A stretch of DNA of 37,617 bases from Bacilli bacterium (GTDB taxonomy: Bacteria > Bacillota_I > Bacilli_A > RF39 > UBA660). Below are positions 15,867-24,400 of the stretch, piece after piece (position 1 is the first letter of the stretch; every line of letters starts with the position of its first letter). The notes below the pieces were generated by a model, which did not search any database, was not told the origin of the DNA, and saw only the letters and a list, made by a program, of their open reading frames with translations. A program made the position numbers and the translations under genes. The stretch covers positions 1 through 37,617 of the forward strand of contig JAFRHI010000014.1 in NCBI GenBank assembly GCA_017433415.1, read 5' to 3'.

Positions 15867-16670
15867 ATGAAAACAGTAGTTATTACAGGAAGTGCTAGAG
15901 GATTAGGATTAAATCTAGCTAAGTTTTTTAGAGAATATAATTATAATGTCGTAATAAGTGATTTAAAAGAAGAAAATCTACTTACTGCCGAAAAAGAATT
16001 AGAAACAATAAATTCAAAAGGCAAAGTAACACATAAAGTCTGTGATGTTTCGAAAATTTCCGATTTAGAAGACTTAATGAATTTTTCAAAAAAAGAATTT
16101 GAACAAGTAGATATTTGGATAAATAATGCAGGTGTAAATCAACCTCAAAAACCAATCTGGGAATTAGAAGAAAAAGAAATAAACATGATAGTTGATGTTG
16201 ATTTAAAAGGAACAGTTTATGGCTCTAAAGTTGCTATGGAAGAAATGTCAAAACAGCATAGTGGAGCAATCTACAACATTGAAGGTTATGGTAGTAATGA
16301 TGCTCATATGCTAGGACTAAATATGTATGGAACTAGTAAAAGAGCAGTTACTTATTTTACTGAAGGATTAGCACAAGAAGCCGAAGAAAAAAATACCGGT
16401 GTAATAGTTGGTAAACTAAGTCCAGGAATTATGATTACTGATTTTACTACACATTCACTAGGTAATGATAAAATGGAATTAGCTGAAAAAACAAAAAAAG
16501 TTTATAATATCTTGGGTGATAAACCAGAAGTAGTAGCTAAATTCTTAGTTGATCGAATGGTTACTAATACAAAGAATAATGTAAAGATAAACTGGCTAAC
16601 CAATACAAAAGCCTTTACAAGATTTTTAATGGCACCGTTCAACAAAAGAGATTTTTTCAAAGATAAATAA
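15867..16670 (+). CDS. Short-chain dehydrogenase/reductase
   Basis: 267 residues from the ATG at 15867, behind ATAGGAGGA; an in-frame ATG further up has no such site. The NAD(P) motif TGSARGLG is at 7-14, NNAG at 88-91, and the catalytic YGTSK at about 153-157, with the Ser of the triad less clear (YNIEGYGSN). It is an oxidoreductase of unknown substrate, and the last gene of the 13257-16670 operon, with a terminator behind it. Confidence 0.88.
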   Translation: MKTVVITGSARGLGLNLAKFFREYNYNVVISDLKEENLLTAEKELETINSKGKVTHKVCDVSKISDLEDLMNFSKKEFEQVDIWINNAGVNQPQKPIWELEEKEINMIVDVDLKGTVYGSKVAMEEMSKQHSGAIYNIEGYGSNDAHMLGLNMYGTSKRAVTYFTEGLAQEAEEKNTGVIVGKLSPGIMITDFTTHSLGNDKMELAEKTKKVYNILGDKPEVVAKFLVDRMVTNTKNNVKINWLTNTKAFTRFLMAPFNKRDFFKDK

Positions 16671-16671
16671 C

Positions 16672-16698
16672 AAATACAGGATAAAACCTGTATTTTTA
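16672..16698 (+). terminator. Terminator of the 13257-16670 operon
   Basis: AAATACAGG/CCTGTATTT around a 6-base A-rich loop, with a T-rich tail. Confidence 0.85.
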
Positions 16699-16714
16699 TG
16701 TTAAAATTATGTTA

Positions 16715-16764
16715 ATGCAACCAATATTTTACAAAAAACAACTAAAAGTTGGTAGAATGCAACC
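16715..16764 (+). promoter_or_regulatory. Promoter and possible operator of the XRE gene
   Basis: TTACAA at 16729-16734 and TAGAAT at 16753-16758 (18-base spacer). The octamer ATGCAACC occurs at both edges, at 16715 and 16757, and an inverted repeat CAACT/AGTTG lies at 16739-16751 inside the spacer. These are candidate binding sites for the XRE protein encoded next (inference). Confidence 0.4.
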
Positions 16765-16803
16765 GGTAGAAATTATAAAATTGTGGCATAAGGAGGGGAA
16801 AAT

Positions 16804-18249
16804 ATGAATACAAAATTTTCCGAAAATTTGAAGAAACTTCGTAAAGAAAATAATCTCTCGCAAGAACAACTTGCTGAAGAGTTAGGAGTTTCTCGCCAAG
16901 CAATTTCTAAATGGGAATCTGCAACAGCATATCCAGAAATGGATAAAATAATCGCTTTATGCGATAAGTTCAATGTCAACATTGATAATCTATTACATAA
17001 TGATATTAAAGAAGTAAAAAAAGAAGAAGAAAGTAACAAAAAATTAAATAATGCTCTTGATGATTTTTTAAAATTTATAACTGATACAGTGAATATGTTC
17101 AGTAATATGAATTTTAAAAGTAAAGTTAAATGTCTTTTTGAACAAGCAATAATAATTTTAGTATTATATATTGTATCTAATATAATTATAAGTGCAATAT
17201 CATCTAACTTATTTAAAATATTTCCTGATAAAATTAGCGTGATATTTAGTCAAGCATTTGATTCAATACTAGCTATATTATGTTTTGTTGCATCATTAAT
17301 TATAGTAGTTCATGTCTTTAAAACCAGATACTTAGATTATTATAATGAAATAAAAAAAGAAAAAAATCTAAATAATGAAAAAACTACTAGTAATGAAGAT
17401 GAAAATAAAAGTGAATTAAAAAAAGAAGATAAAATAATTATTAGAGACCCTAAACATAGTGAGTATCGTTTTATTAATGGTTTATTTAAAGCGATTGTAA
17501 TTATTTTTAAATTTTTCTTACTATGGTTTGCCTTTTCAGTTGCAGGTACACTTGTAGGAATATTTGCTTGTTTCATTATCTCATTTATGTTTTATAAAAC
17601 AGGTATGTTTTTTATAGGATTAATCCTTGCTTCACTATCATCAGGGATTGTAGCAACAGCAATTCTAATATTAATTCTAAATTTTGTTTTCAATAGAAAA
17701 ACAGATAAGAAAAAACTTATTTTAAGCATCGTAGGAGGCATAATAGTCTTTGGTATGAGTTGTGGTCTAATATTTAGAGGAGCCCTTAACTTTGAAGTAA
17801 CTACCAATGATAATTCTTTGTTAGAAAAGCAAACAATTGAACTTGCTATGACAGATAATACTTTCTTCCACGATAATAATATTACTTATGTTTCATCTGA
17901 TATTGATAATATAAAAGTAGAATATAAATTAAACAAATACTGTCATCTATCTCCAGTAGATAATAATACTAATGGTGTTCATCTATGGACAAGATGTGAT
18001 AAACCAATAACTATGCTAAGAGAAACTATTAAACTAATTAATAATAAAAGATTAGTTCCAATTAATAGTGAAATTGAAGATATAGTAGTTTATGCAAATC
18101 AAGAAAATATAGATAAAATGAATACAAATAAAGAAAACTATAATACTGAACATACAATAATTAATGAATATGAAGAAGAAATAAATGAATTAAAAAGAGA
18201 AAATGAAGAACTTAAAGAAGAACTAAATAGTATTGAATATGATGATTAA
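16804..18249 (+). CDS. XRE-family regulator with membrane domain
   Basis: 481 residues. The N-terminal helix-turn-helix (about 7-62) contains LSQEQLAEELGVSRQAISKWE, the typical Cro/CI pattern. Hydrophobic helices follow at about 117-135, 147-173, 225-250, 251-300 (two to three helices) and 307-330, then an extracytoplasmic or cytoplasmic C-terminal domain of about 150 residues that ends in a short E/K-rich coiled coil (NEYEEEINELKREN). Such one-component membrane regulators are common in Bacillota; the signal is unknown. It has AGGAGGGG upstream and its own terminator. Confidence 0.85.
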   Translation: MNTKFSENLKKLRKENNLSQEQLAEELGVSRQAISKWESATAYPEMDKIIALCDKFNVNIDNLLHNDIKEVKKEEESNKKLNNALDDFLKFITDTVNMFSNMNFKSKVKCLFEQAIIILVLYIVSNIIISAISSNLFKIFPDKISVIFSQAFDSILAILCFVASLIIVVHVFKTRYLDYYNEIKKEKNLNNEKTTSNEDENKSELKKEDKIIIRDPKHSEYRFINGLFKAIVIIFKFFLLWFAFSVAGTLVGIFACFIISFMFYKTGMFFIGLILASLSSGIVATAILILILNFVFNRKTDKKKLILSIVGGIIVFGMSCGLIFRGALNFEVTTNDNSLLEKQTIELAMTDNTFFHDNNITYVSSDIDNIKVEYKLNKYCHLSPVDNNTNGVHLWTRCDKPITMLRETIKLINNKRLVPINSEIEDIVVYANQENIDKMNTNKENYNTEHTIINEYEEEINELKRENEELKEELNSIEYDD

Positions 18250-18279
18250 GAAACAAATATTAATTTGTTTCTTTTTTTT
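18248..18279 (+). terminator. Terminator of the XRE gene
   Basis: An 11-bp perfect stem (AAGAAACAAAT/ATTTGTTTCTT), a 4-base loop and a T run, overlapping the stop codon. Confidence 0.9.
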
Positions 18280-18313
18280 AATTATAGTAAAATAACAATA
18301 TAGGAGGAATTAT

Positions 18314-18784
18314 ATGAATAAAACATTAATTTGTTATTTTTCAGCTAGTGGAGTAACTAAATCTGTCTCAGAAAAACTAGCCAAAACTTTAGAAGGAGAT
18401 CTTTTTGAAATTGAACCAACCGAAAAATATACATCTGCTGACATAGATTGGACAAATAAGGAATCAAGATCATCTGTTGAAATGGCTGATAAATCATCAC
18501 GTCCAGCTATAGCTAAAAAAATTGAAAATTTAGAAGTCTATGACAAAATAATAATTGGTTTTCCAGTTTGGTGGTATACAGCTCCCACTATTATCAATAC
18601 ATTTATTGAAGAAAACGATTTAAGAAACAAAAAAATCTATGTCTTTGTAACATCTGGTGGCTCTAATGAAACAGGAAGTTTTACTGATTTAAAAAATAGT
18701 TATCCAGAATTAAACTTTGTTAGGGCTAAAAGATTTAAAGGTACTGAATCTGAAGAAGAATATAGAAGTTTTATTGAGGAATAA
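18314..18784 (+). CDS. Flavodoxin family protein
   Basis: 156 residues. The FMN phosphate-binding loop FSASGVTK is at 9-16, followed by the aromatic loop FPVWWYTAP (about 83-91) and the second flavin loop TSGGSNE (115-121). This is the Flavodoxin_4 type, an electron carrier or NAD(P)H:quinone reductase-like enzyme rather than a classical short flavodoxin. AGGAGG lies upstream. It ends 3 bases before the next gene, so the two are co-transcribed. Confidence 0.9.
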   Translation: MNKTLICYFSASGVTKSVSEKLAKTLEGDLFEIEPTEKYTSADIDWTNKESRSSVEMADKSSRPAIAKKIENLEVYDKIIIGFPVWWYTAPTIINTFIEENDLRNKKIYVFVTSGGSNETGSFTDLKNSYPELNFVRAKRFKGTESEEEYRSFIEE

Positions 18785-18787
18785 AAT

Positions 18788-19489
18788 ATGATGAAAAATC
18801 TAAAAAAAGTTATAATCATAATAGTAGGTATTATTATATTTTTAACAGTAATAACATTAATAATTGATAGAGTAGATCAAAAAAATAATAGTGGAACAAG
18901 TTTTTATTACAATGGTAGTTTATATAAAATAAAACCAAAAAAACTATATATAAAAGTTGAACACTATGAAATTGTTCAGTGTATAACAGATCCATGCCCA
19001 CCCATAAGAAATAAAGTATCTATAAAAAGATATACAAAAGAGAGAAAAGAATTAATTAATAAAATACAAAATCAAAGTGAAATAGCAACTGAAGAGCTAT
19101 CAGACAATGATTTAGATATATTATTAGAAATGATCAATGAAAAATCAAAATCAGAAGAAAAGATATCCTATACAATATTAGAAAGCAATGAATATGCATC
19201 GAAATATAAGACTAGGGGATATTATATTGAAGAAAATGCCGGTAAAGTATTAGTAACAATTGCTATGGGAGAAAAAAATACAGGGGGATATAGTATTAGT
19301 ATTACCGATGTAGAGGTTAATAATAACTCTGCTACAATATATATAAAAGAGAAAATACCCAAAGACGAGGATATAGTAACAATGGCATTTACATATCCAA
19401 TTGCAAGGATAGAGTTCAATGAAATGCCAACTAAAATCAGTGTTTATAATCTTGATAACAATGAAGAGTTTGAAAAGAAAACAAAATAA
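18788..19489 (+). CDS. Membrane-anchored protein with PrcB-like C-terminal domain
   Basis: 233 residues. A single hydrophobic segment (8-27) gives a signal anchor. A lysine-rich stretch with CITDPCPP (about 61-68) follows, then a helical linker. The C-terminal part, VLVTIAMGEKNTGGYSISITDVEV...VTMAFTYPIARIEF, has the GEKNTGGY signature and ALTYP-like strand of the PrcB C-terminal domain, known from the Treponema dentilisin complex subunit PrcB. No protease is encoded next to it. A second start, ATG at 18791, is equally possible. Confidence 0.72.
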   Translation: MMKNLKKVIIIIVGIIIFLTVITLIIDRVDQKNNSGTSFYYNGSLYKIKPKKLYIKVEHYEIVQCITDPCPPIRNKVSIKRYTKERKELINKIQNQSEIATEELSDNDLDILLEMINEKSKSEEKISYTILESNEYASKYKTRGYYIEENAGKVLVTIAMGEKNTGGYSISITDVEVNNNSATIYIKEKIPKDEDIVTMAFTYPIARIEFNEMPTKISVYNLDNNEEFEKKTK

Positions 19490-19504
19490 AATATTAATAA
19501 AATT

Positions 19505-19530
19505 AGGTAATAGTATTACCTGATTTTTTT
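19505..19530 (+). terminator. Terminator before the fibre locus
   Basis: AGGTAAT/ATTACCT with a 3-base loop, then GA and seven T. Confidence 0.85.
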
Positions 19531-19539
19531 ATAACTGTG

Positions 19540-19554
19540 AACAAATAATTTGTT
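19540..19554. promoter_or_regulatory. Palindromic operator candidate of the fibre locus
   Basis: AACAAAT-A-ATTTGTT, a perfect 7+1+7 palindrome whose right arm enters the -35 box at 19553. A dimeric repressor bound here would block RNA polymerase (inference). Confidence 0.5.
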
Positions 19555-19581
19555 GACAATGTATTTTCTGTTTAATATAAT
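19553..19581 (+). promoter_or_regulatory. Perfect consensus sigma-A promoter of the fibre locus
   Basis: TTGACA, a 17-base spacer and TATAAT, each hexamer matching the consensus exactly, which is the only such case in the window. A leader of about 30 bases follows before the signal peptidase gene. Confidence 0.9.
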
Positions 19582-19618
19582 GTTATTTAGATAGTAGAGA
19601 TGATAAAGAGGTGATAAA

Positions 19619-20128
19619 ATTAAAATCTTTAAAAGGATTTGGAATGTATTATTAACAATTGTTTTAATAACAGAGTTCATTCTAATAATTGGGTTTCAAG
19701 CACCAAAACTATTTCGTGTTACTCCATATGCTGTAACTAGTGGAAGTATGAAATCAAAGTATCCTGTAGGTTCTTTAATTTATACAAAAAGTATTCAACC
19801 AGAAGCTGTTAAAGTTGGTGATAGCATAACTTTTTATATGCCAAATAGTAAAATAGTTGCTACCCACGAAGTATATGAAATAGATAAGAAAAATAAACTT
19901 TTTAAAACTCAAGGAATCGATAATTTAGATGAAAATAATAATATAATCCAAGATGCACAACCGGTACCATTTAATAATATAATTGGCATTCCCATACTAT
20001 GTATACCATACTTAGGACACATAAATTTATTTATCACTAAAAGTCCAGGACTATATATAGTAATAGGAATAACATTAATAATTATAATAGTATCATTTCT
20101 ATTAGATAATTTAGAAAAGAAGGAGTAG
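19619..20128 (+). CDS. sipW: SipW-type (ER-type) signal peptidase I, apparent ATT start
   Basis: 169 residues if translation starts at ATT 19619. The first in-frame ATG (19748) lies after the catalytic Ser and would remove both the membrane helix and the active site, so it cannot be the start. No in-frame ATG, GTG or TTG lies between the upstream stop (19604) and the active site. AGGTGAT at 19610-19616 has the same spacing to ATT as AGGTGAT has to ATG at 14220. The N-terminal helix (about 6-24) is followed by SGSM with the catalytic Ser, and THEVYEI supplies the His of the Ser-His dyad typical of SipW. A second membrane helix is at the C-terminus. It removes signal peptides of the fibre subunits encoded downstream. 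An assembly error or frameshift is the alternative. Confidence 0.85.
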   Translation: MKIFKRIWNVLLTIVLITEFILIIGFQAPKLFRVTPYAVTSGSMKSKYPVGSLIYTKSIQPEAVKVGDSITFYMPNSKIVATHEVYEIDKKNKLFKTQGIDNLDENNNIIQDAQPVPFNNIIGIPILCIPYLGHINLFITKSPGLYIVIGITLIIIIVSFLLDNLEKKE

Positions 20129-20132
20129 AAGT

Positions 20133-20822
20133 ATGAAGAACAAAAAGAAAGTAATAGCTTTAGTACTTGCCGTGGCATTAGTAGTAGCAGCTGTTGGGAC
20201 AACACTTGCTTGGTTAACCGCAAAAAATGAAATAAAAAACACTTTCACAGTTGGAACATTTACTGAACCCACAACTGATCCTGAAGATGCAACAGAAAGC
20301 TTGTTTAATGAAAATGATGAGTTAAAAAGCGGAACACTAGATGGAAATTTATATGAAAAAAGTTGGGATTCTAGTGCTGATCATCAATTAATACCAGGTG
20401 TTGAGTTTGTTAAAGATCCATATATAGGTATTGGTCCAGGTAGTGAAGATGGTGTTGTTTATTTATATGTTGAAAACAATCTTTCAAACAAAGTATACTT
20501 CACAATCAACACTGGTTGGGAAGCAGTAGCAAATGAAACAACTGCTGGAAGTGTAGCTGGAACATATACAAGTGGTTTGTTTAAATATACTGCTGGTTTA
20601 ACTGGTAGTGCTAGTGCTGATAGTTGGACTAGTGATCCACTATTTAGTAAAGTGGTTGTATCAGCTGATGCTAATACTGCTGATTTCACACCAGCTACAC
20701 CAGGAGAAGATCCAACAATAACAGTAAAAAGCTTTATTCATCAAGCAAAAGATGCTGGTGGAAACCCTATCGATAGTGCAACAATTTTAACTGCTGCAAA
20801 AGAAGCTTTTGAATTAGCTTAA
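20133..20822 (+). CDS. SipW-dependent TasA/CalY-like fibre subunit
   Basis: 229 residues. A basic N-terminus and hydrophobic core end in TLAWLTAKNEIKNTFTVGT, the SipW-cognate signal pattern (AxLT...N.F.VG). The mature part is acidic and rich in G, A, S and T, without cysteine, as expected for an abundant extracellular fibre subunit. VYLYVENNLSNKVYFTINTG is the conserved beta-sandwich element of TasA/camelysin relatives. It is the first gene after sipW (4-base gap) and is followed by an internal hairpin, so its transcript should be more abundant than the rest of the operon (inference). Confidence 0.82.
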   Translation: MKNKKKVIALVLAVALVVAAVGTTLAWLTAKNEIKNTFTVGTFTEPTTDPEDATESLFNENDELKSGTLDGNLYEKSWDSSADHQLIPGVEFVKDPYIGIGPGSEDGVVYLYVENNLSNKVYFTINTGWEAVANETTAGSVAGTYTSGLFKYTAGLTGSASADSWTSDPLFSKVVVSADANTADFTPATPGEDPTITVKSFIHQAKDAGGNPIDSATILTAAKEAFELA

Positions 20823-20823
20823 T

Positions 20824-20848
20824 AAAGGAAATTATTTTCCTTTCTTTT
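20824..20848 (+). terminator. Intra-operonic terminator/attenuator
   Basis: AAAGGAAA/TTTCCTTT with a 4-base loop and a short T run interrupted by C. It lies only 2 bases after the fibre subunit gene; downstream genes follow in the same direction, so it is probably partial. A TATAAT at 20857-20862 may give extra transcription downstream. Confidence 0.6.
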
Positions 20849-20878
20849 GCTTTTAATATAATAGTAGGAGGCTATAAA

Positions 20879-21433
20879 ATGAAGAAAAAAACAATTTTTA
20901 TATTATTAATAGTTCTTTTACTAGTAACTGTATCAATAACGCTAGCTTATATTGTTGAACAAACATCAACAAATAGTATAATCACCTTTGGAAGTTTAAA
21001 ACTAGAATTAATTGAGACAGAAATAATTGGTGGTCAAGAAGTACGAATAGAAGATGGTAATTCAATTAATATTACCAAAACATCTACTATTAATCGGAGT
21101 GTAAAAGTAAAAAATGTTGGAAATCATCCAATGTTCGTAAGATTATCATTAAATATTGAAAGTAAAAGCAAGGGAAATAATTATAATCCCATGGATCTCA
21201 TTGATATACCAATATTAGATAATTGGATTTATCAAGATGGATTTTACTATTATCAAGAAGTTTTAAAACCTGGAGAAACAACACCCCCATTAATGAATGA
21301 AATAAATTTTGATAATACTAATCTCATTCAATATCATCGAGGGGATGAATTAGAATTAAAAATAAAAGTTGGAGCTGTTCAATCTGAGCACAATAATGAA
21401 AGAGTCTTAGAAGCCGTTGGATGGTCAGAATAG
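20879..21433 (+). CDS. SipW-dependent BsaA-like secreted protein
   Basis: 184 residues. The signal segment ends with TLAYIVEQTSTNSIITFGSLKLEL, the SipW-cognate pattern. The mature part carries RSVKVKNVGNHPMFVRLSL (about 74-92) and the WIYQDGFYYYQEVLKPGE motif, both typical of BsaA-family biofilm matrix proteins of clostridia. It is probably a minor subunit or a tip or base component of the fibre. AGGAGG precedes the start. Confidence 0.8.
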   Translation: MKKKTIFILLIVLLLVTVSITLAYIVEQTSTNSIITFGSLKLELIETEIIGGQEVRIEDGNSINITKTSTINRSVKVKNVGNHPMFVRLSLNIESKSKGNNYNPMDLIDIPILDNWIYQDGFYYYQEVLKPGETTPPLMNEINFDNTNLIQYHRGDELELKIKVGAVQSEHNNERVLEAVGWSE

Positions 21434-21451
21434 TTGTAAGGAGGAGTAAGC

Positions 21452-24400
21452 ATGAGTAAAAATATAATCAAAAAAATAGTTTTATTTTCACTTATCACAG
21501 CTTACTTTTTTTCTGCTTGCTTTCATCCTACAAAAGTAAATGCCGAAGATAAGACTTTTGAAATATCTACAACAGCTGAATTAGCTTATGCTTCAACACT
21601 AAGTCAACAAGAAGGTAACCAAGACTATACATTTATTTTAACTGCTGATATTACAATTACAGAAGAAGAACAAGAAATTTTAGAACAGACAAATTATCCT
21701 GGAATAGTTTTTGGTAGCTCAGACTATCCATTTGCCGGTGTATTTGATGGTAGGGGTCATACCATAAATAATTTAAAATATAATACTGTCTATGGAATGG
21801 ATCACGATAATGGGCTTTTCTCTTATACAAATGGCGCAACAATTAAAAACTTAACTATTAATAATGCTGAGATAAGATCTTACTTTAGAGGTGGCGTACT
21901 AGTTGGCTATGCCGAAAACACAATTATCGATAATGTTACGGTTAAAAATAGTCATCTTTTTGTAACAGCAGCTGATAATGTTGTTACCCTAGTAACAGAT
22001 GGTGGAGTTCGTGGTGGAGCTCTAGCGGGAGATGCTATTAATAGTACAATTTATAACTGTGAAAGTAATGACAATTTTGTAAATACAAATTCAACATCTG
22101 GAGTAGCAGCTTTAGGTGGAAAAGGATTAGCTCTTGGTGGCTTAGTAGGAATTTCTAGAAATACCGAAATTGAGTATTCACGAGTAATTAAAGGAAAAGT
22201 AAGTAATTACTATGATGTTGCAGTTGGTGCTGTTGGTGGTAATACTTTATATGTTGGTGGAATTATTGGTAGAATGCAAGAAGCATCTAAAGTAATTGAT
22301 TCATTTTCAACAGCAGAATTATATTTTTACTGTGCAACATATGTCTCAGTTGGTGCTGGAAACACTGGCCATATTGGTGGAATAGCGGCCACTGTAGATG
22401 GTAATCAAAACGAAATATATCGTTCTCATTATGCCGGAATTGCTACATCACGTCAGTATAATGCTGTAGTTTTACTTCCAATTATTCAAAATAATGTTAA
22501 CATATCCGGAATAGCTGATATTTATGATGGGGGAGCAGTAGTAGGTGCTTACTTCAAATCAGAATTAAATCCAGATGTTAATATGGGAACCTTAGGATCA
22601 AACTCCTCAACAACAGCCTATGGTCCGGTAACAAACGCTAATTATACAAATAAAAACTATTGGCAAGAACAATCTTATGACTTTTTAGGTACTGCTAATA
22701 GAACTAGTAGATATAGTGCAAAACACAATAATAAATGGGTTATGGATTATTCAGAAGGAATACCAGTTCATGGTAAATCAATGAGTGCTACACTAGATTA
22801 TCCTGGAGCAGGAGAAGTATCAATTGCCAAAACAGATTTGGTAAACAGCCCAGTAAGTACAACTAATCCTTATGAATTTGCTGTTCAAGGAATGCGTATT
22901 CATGAAGATGAAACAACAATAACTGCAACAACAAATAATGGCTATCGTTTCCTTGGTTGGTATAAAGTACCAAAAGTAGCTGCTTGGTCCCTAGAAGAAG
23001 ATCATGAATACTTTGAAAACATTTTTGCAACCATCCCAAGAGAAAGTACCAATAATGAATATACAATAAACTTTAATGATAATGATTTATATGTTGCTTA
23101 TTATCAAGCTCAAGTAACATTCCATGATTATCTAGGTGGCTTAATAGATACAGCAGGTAATGCAGCCCTTACGACTAATGATTATTACGATTATGCTGTC
23201 GAATTGCCTGAAGTTATTCCTGTTAATAAACCAGCAAGTGCTAATGCTAAATTAATTGGTTGGACAACAACACCATCCACAACTGGTGGTGGTTACCCAA
23301 GTATCTCTTCAACTGATTTAGCTAATTTAAAAAGTAATAATGATTTTTATGAAGCAGGGGATGAAATAACTAAAACTCTAGATTTATACCCAATCTATGT
23401 TGATTTAGTATCTAATATTAATCTAGTCTTTGAAGGTAATGAATTAGATAGTTCTAATAATGCCTATGAGCGTACTGGTGTTGGATCTGCCACAGTAACA
23501 GTAAATAATGATAACACTGTAACACTTAGCGTAGTTGGTGCTAATAATGGAAGCTTACCAGATGGTTATCGTTTCTTAGGTTGGTATGATTCTAATGACA
23601 TGCGTATCTCAAAAGATATGTCATACATAATTAATACCAATGATCTAGATTTAACAACTCAACATACATATACTGCAAAATTTGAATATCGAGTTAGATA
23701 TTATGTAAGAGCTTACACACAAGGAAATGGTAATAATTTTACTAATAGTGAACTTTATAAGACTATGTGGGTAGAATATAATTCTGATTTTCAAAATATA
23801 GCGGCTCCCGGATATATTAGAGAGTTCATTACTCATTGGGGAACCAGTCATATCAACCATGGCGCAACCGATGATACAAGTGATACTTATACTGGTAAAA
23901 TAACGGCTCCATTTGATGCATATTCCCATAATTATAATATAACAAATGGAAATGATACACTATATAAGGTACAAGTTGATATGGATTTTCCAGGTTCTGG
24001 ACAAATCAGGGATAATGGAAGCAGTGGTGGTGTATTTAACCATAATACAGCTAATTTCGAATTTATTCCCGTTAGTAATAAATATCATTTATTGTTTTGG
24101 ACTTTAGAAAGAACAGATGATAATAGTAAACATTGGACATATGCTAGTAATCCATATGGTACAGGAGATTTAACAACACCAACAGATAATATTTATCTTA
24201 GTAAAGCTTTTGTAACTGCTGATGTTAATTTTTACAATAAAGATAATACTTATACTACTGTTCAAAGAAGATATAATACCAACGTATTTAATACAGAAGA
24301 AGTTTATACATACAAATATCCACATTATAATACTATTGATGTTCCAATTAGGACTTATGATAATATTGATATTATTAATCCAGTTACATTTGAGGCGTCA

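Noticed and set aside
21512-21525. Lipoprotein signal in the giant adhesin (FFSAC)
   Set aside because: The position three before the Cys is Phe, not a usual lipobox residue, and a normal AxA-like site (VNA) follows at residue 31.
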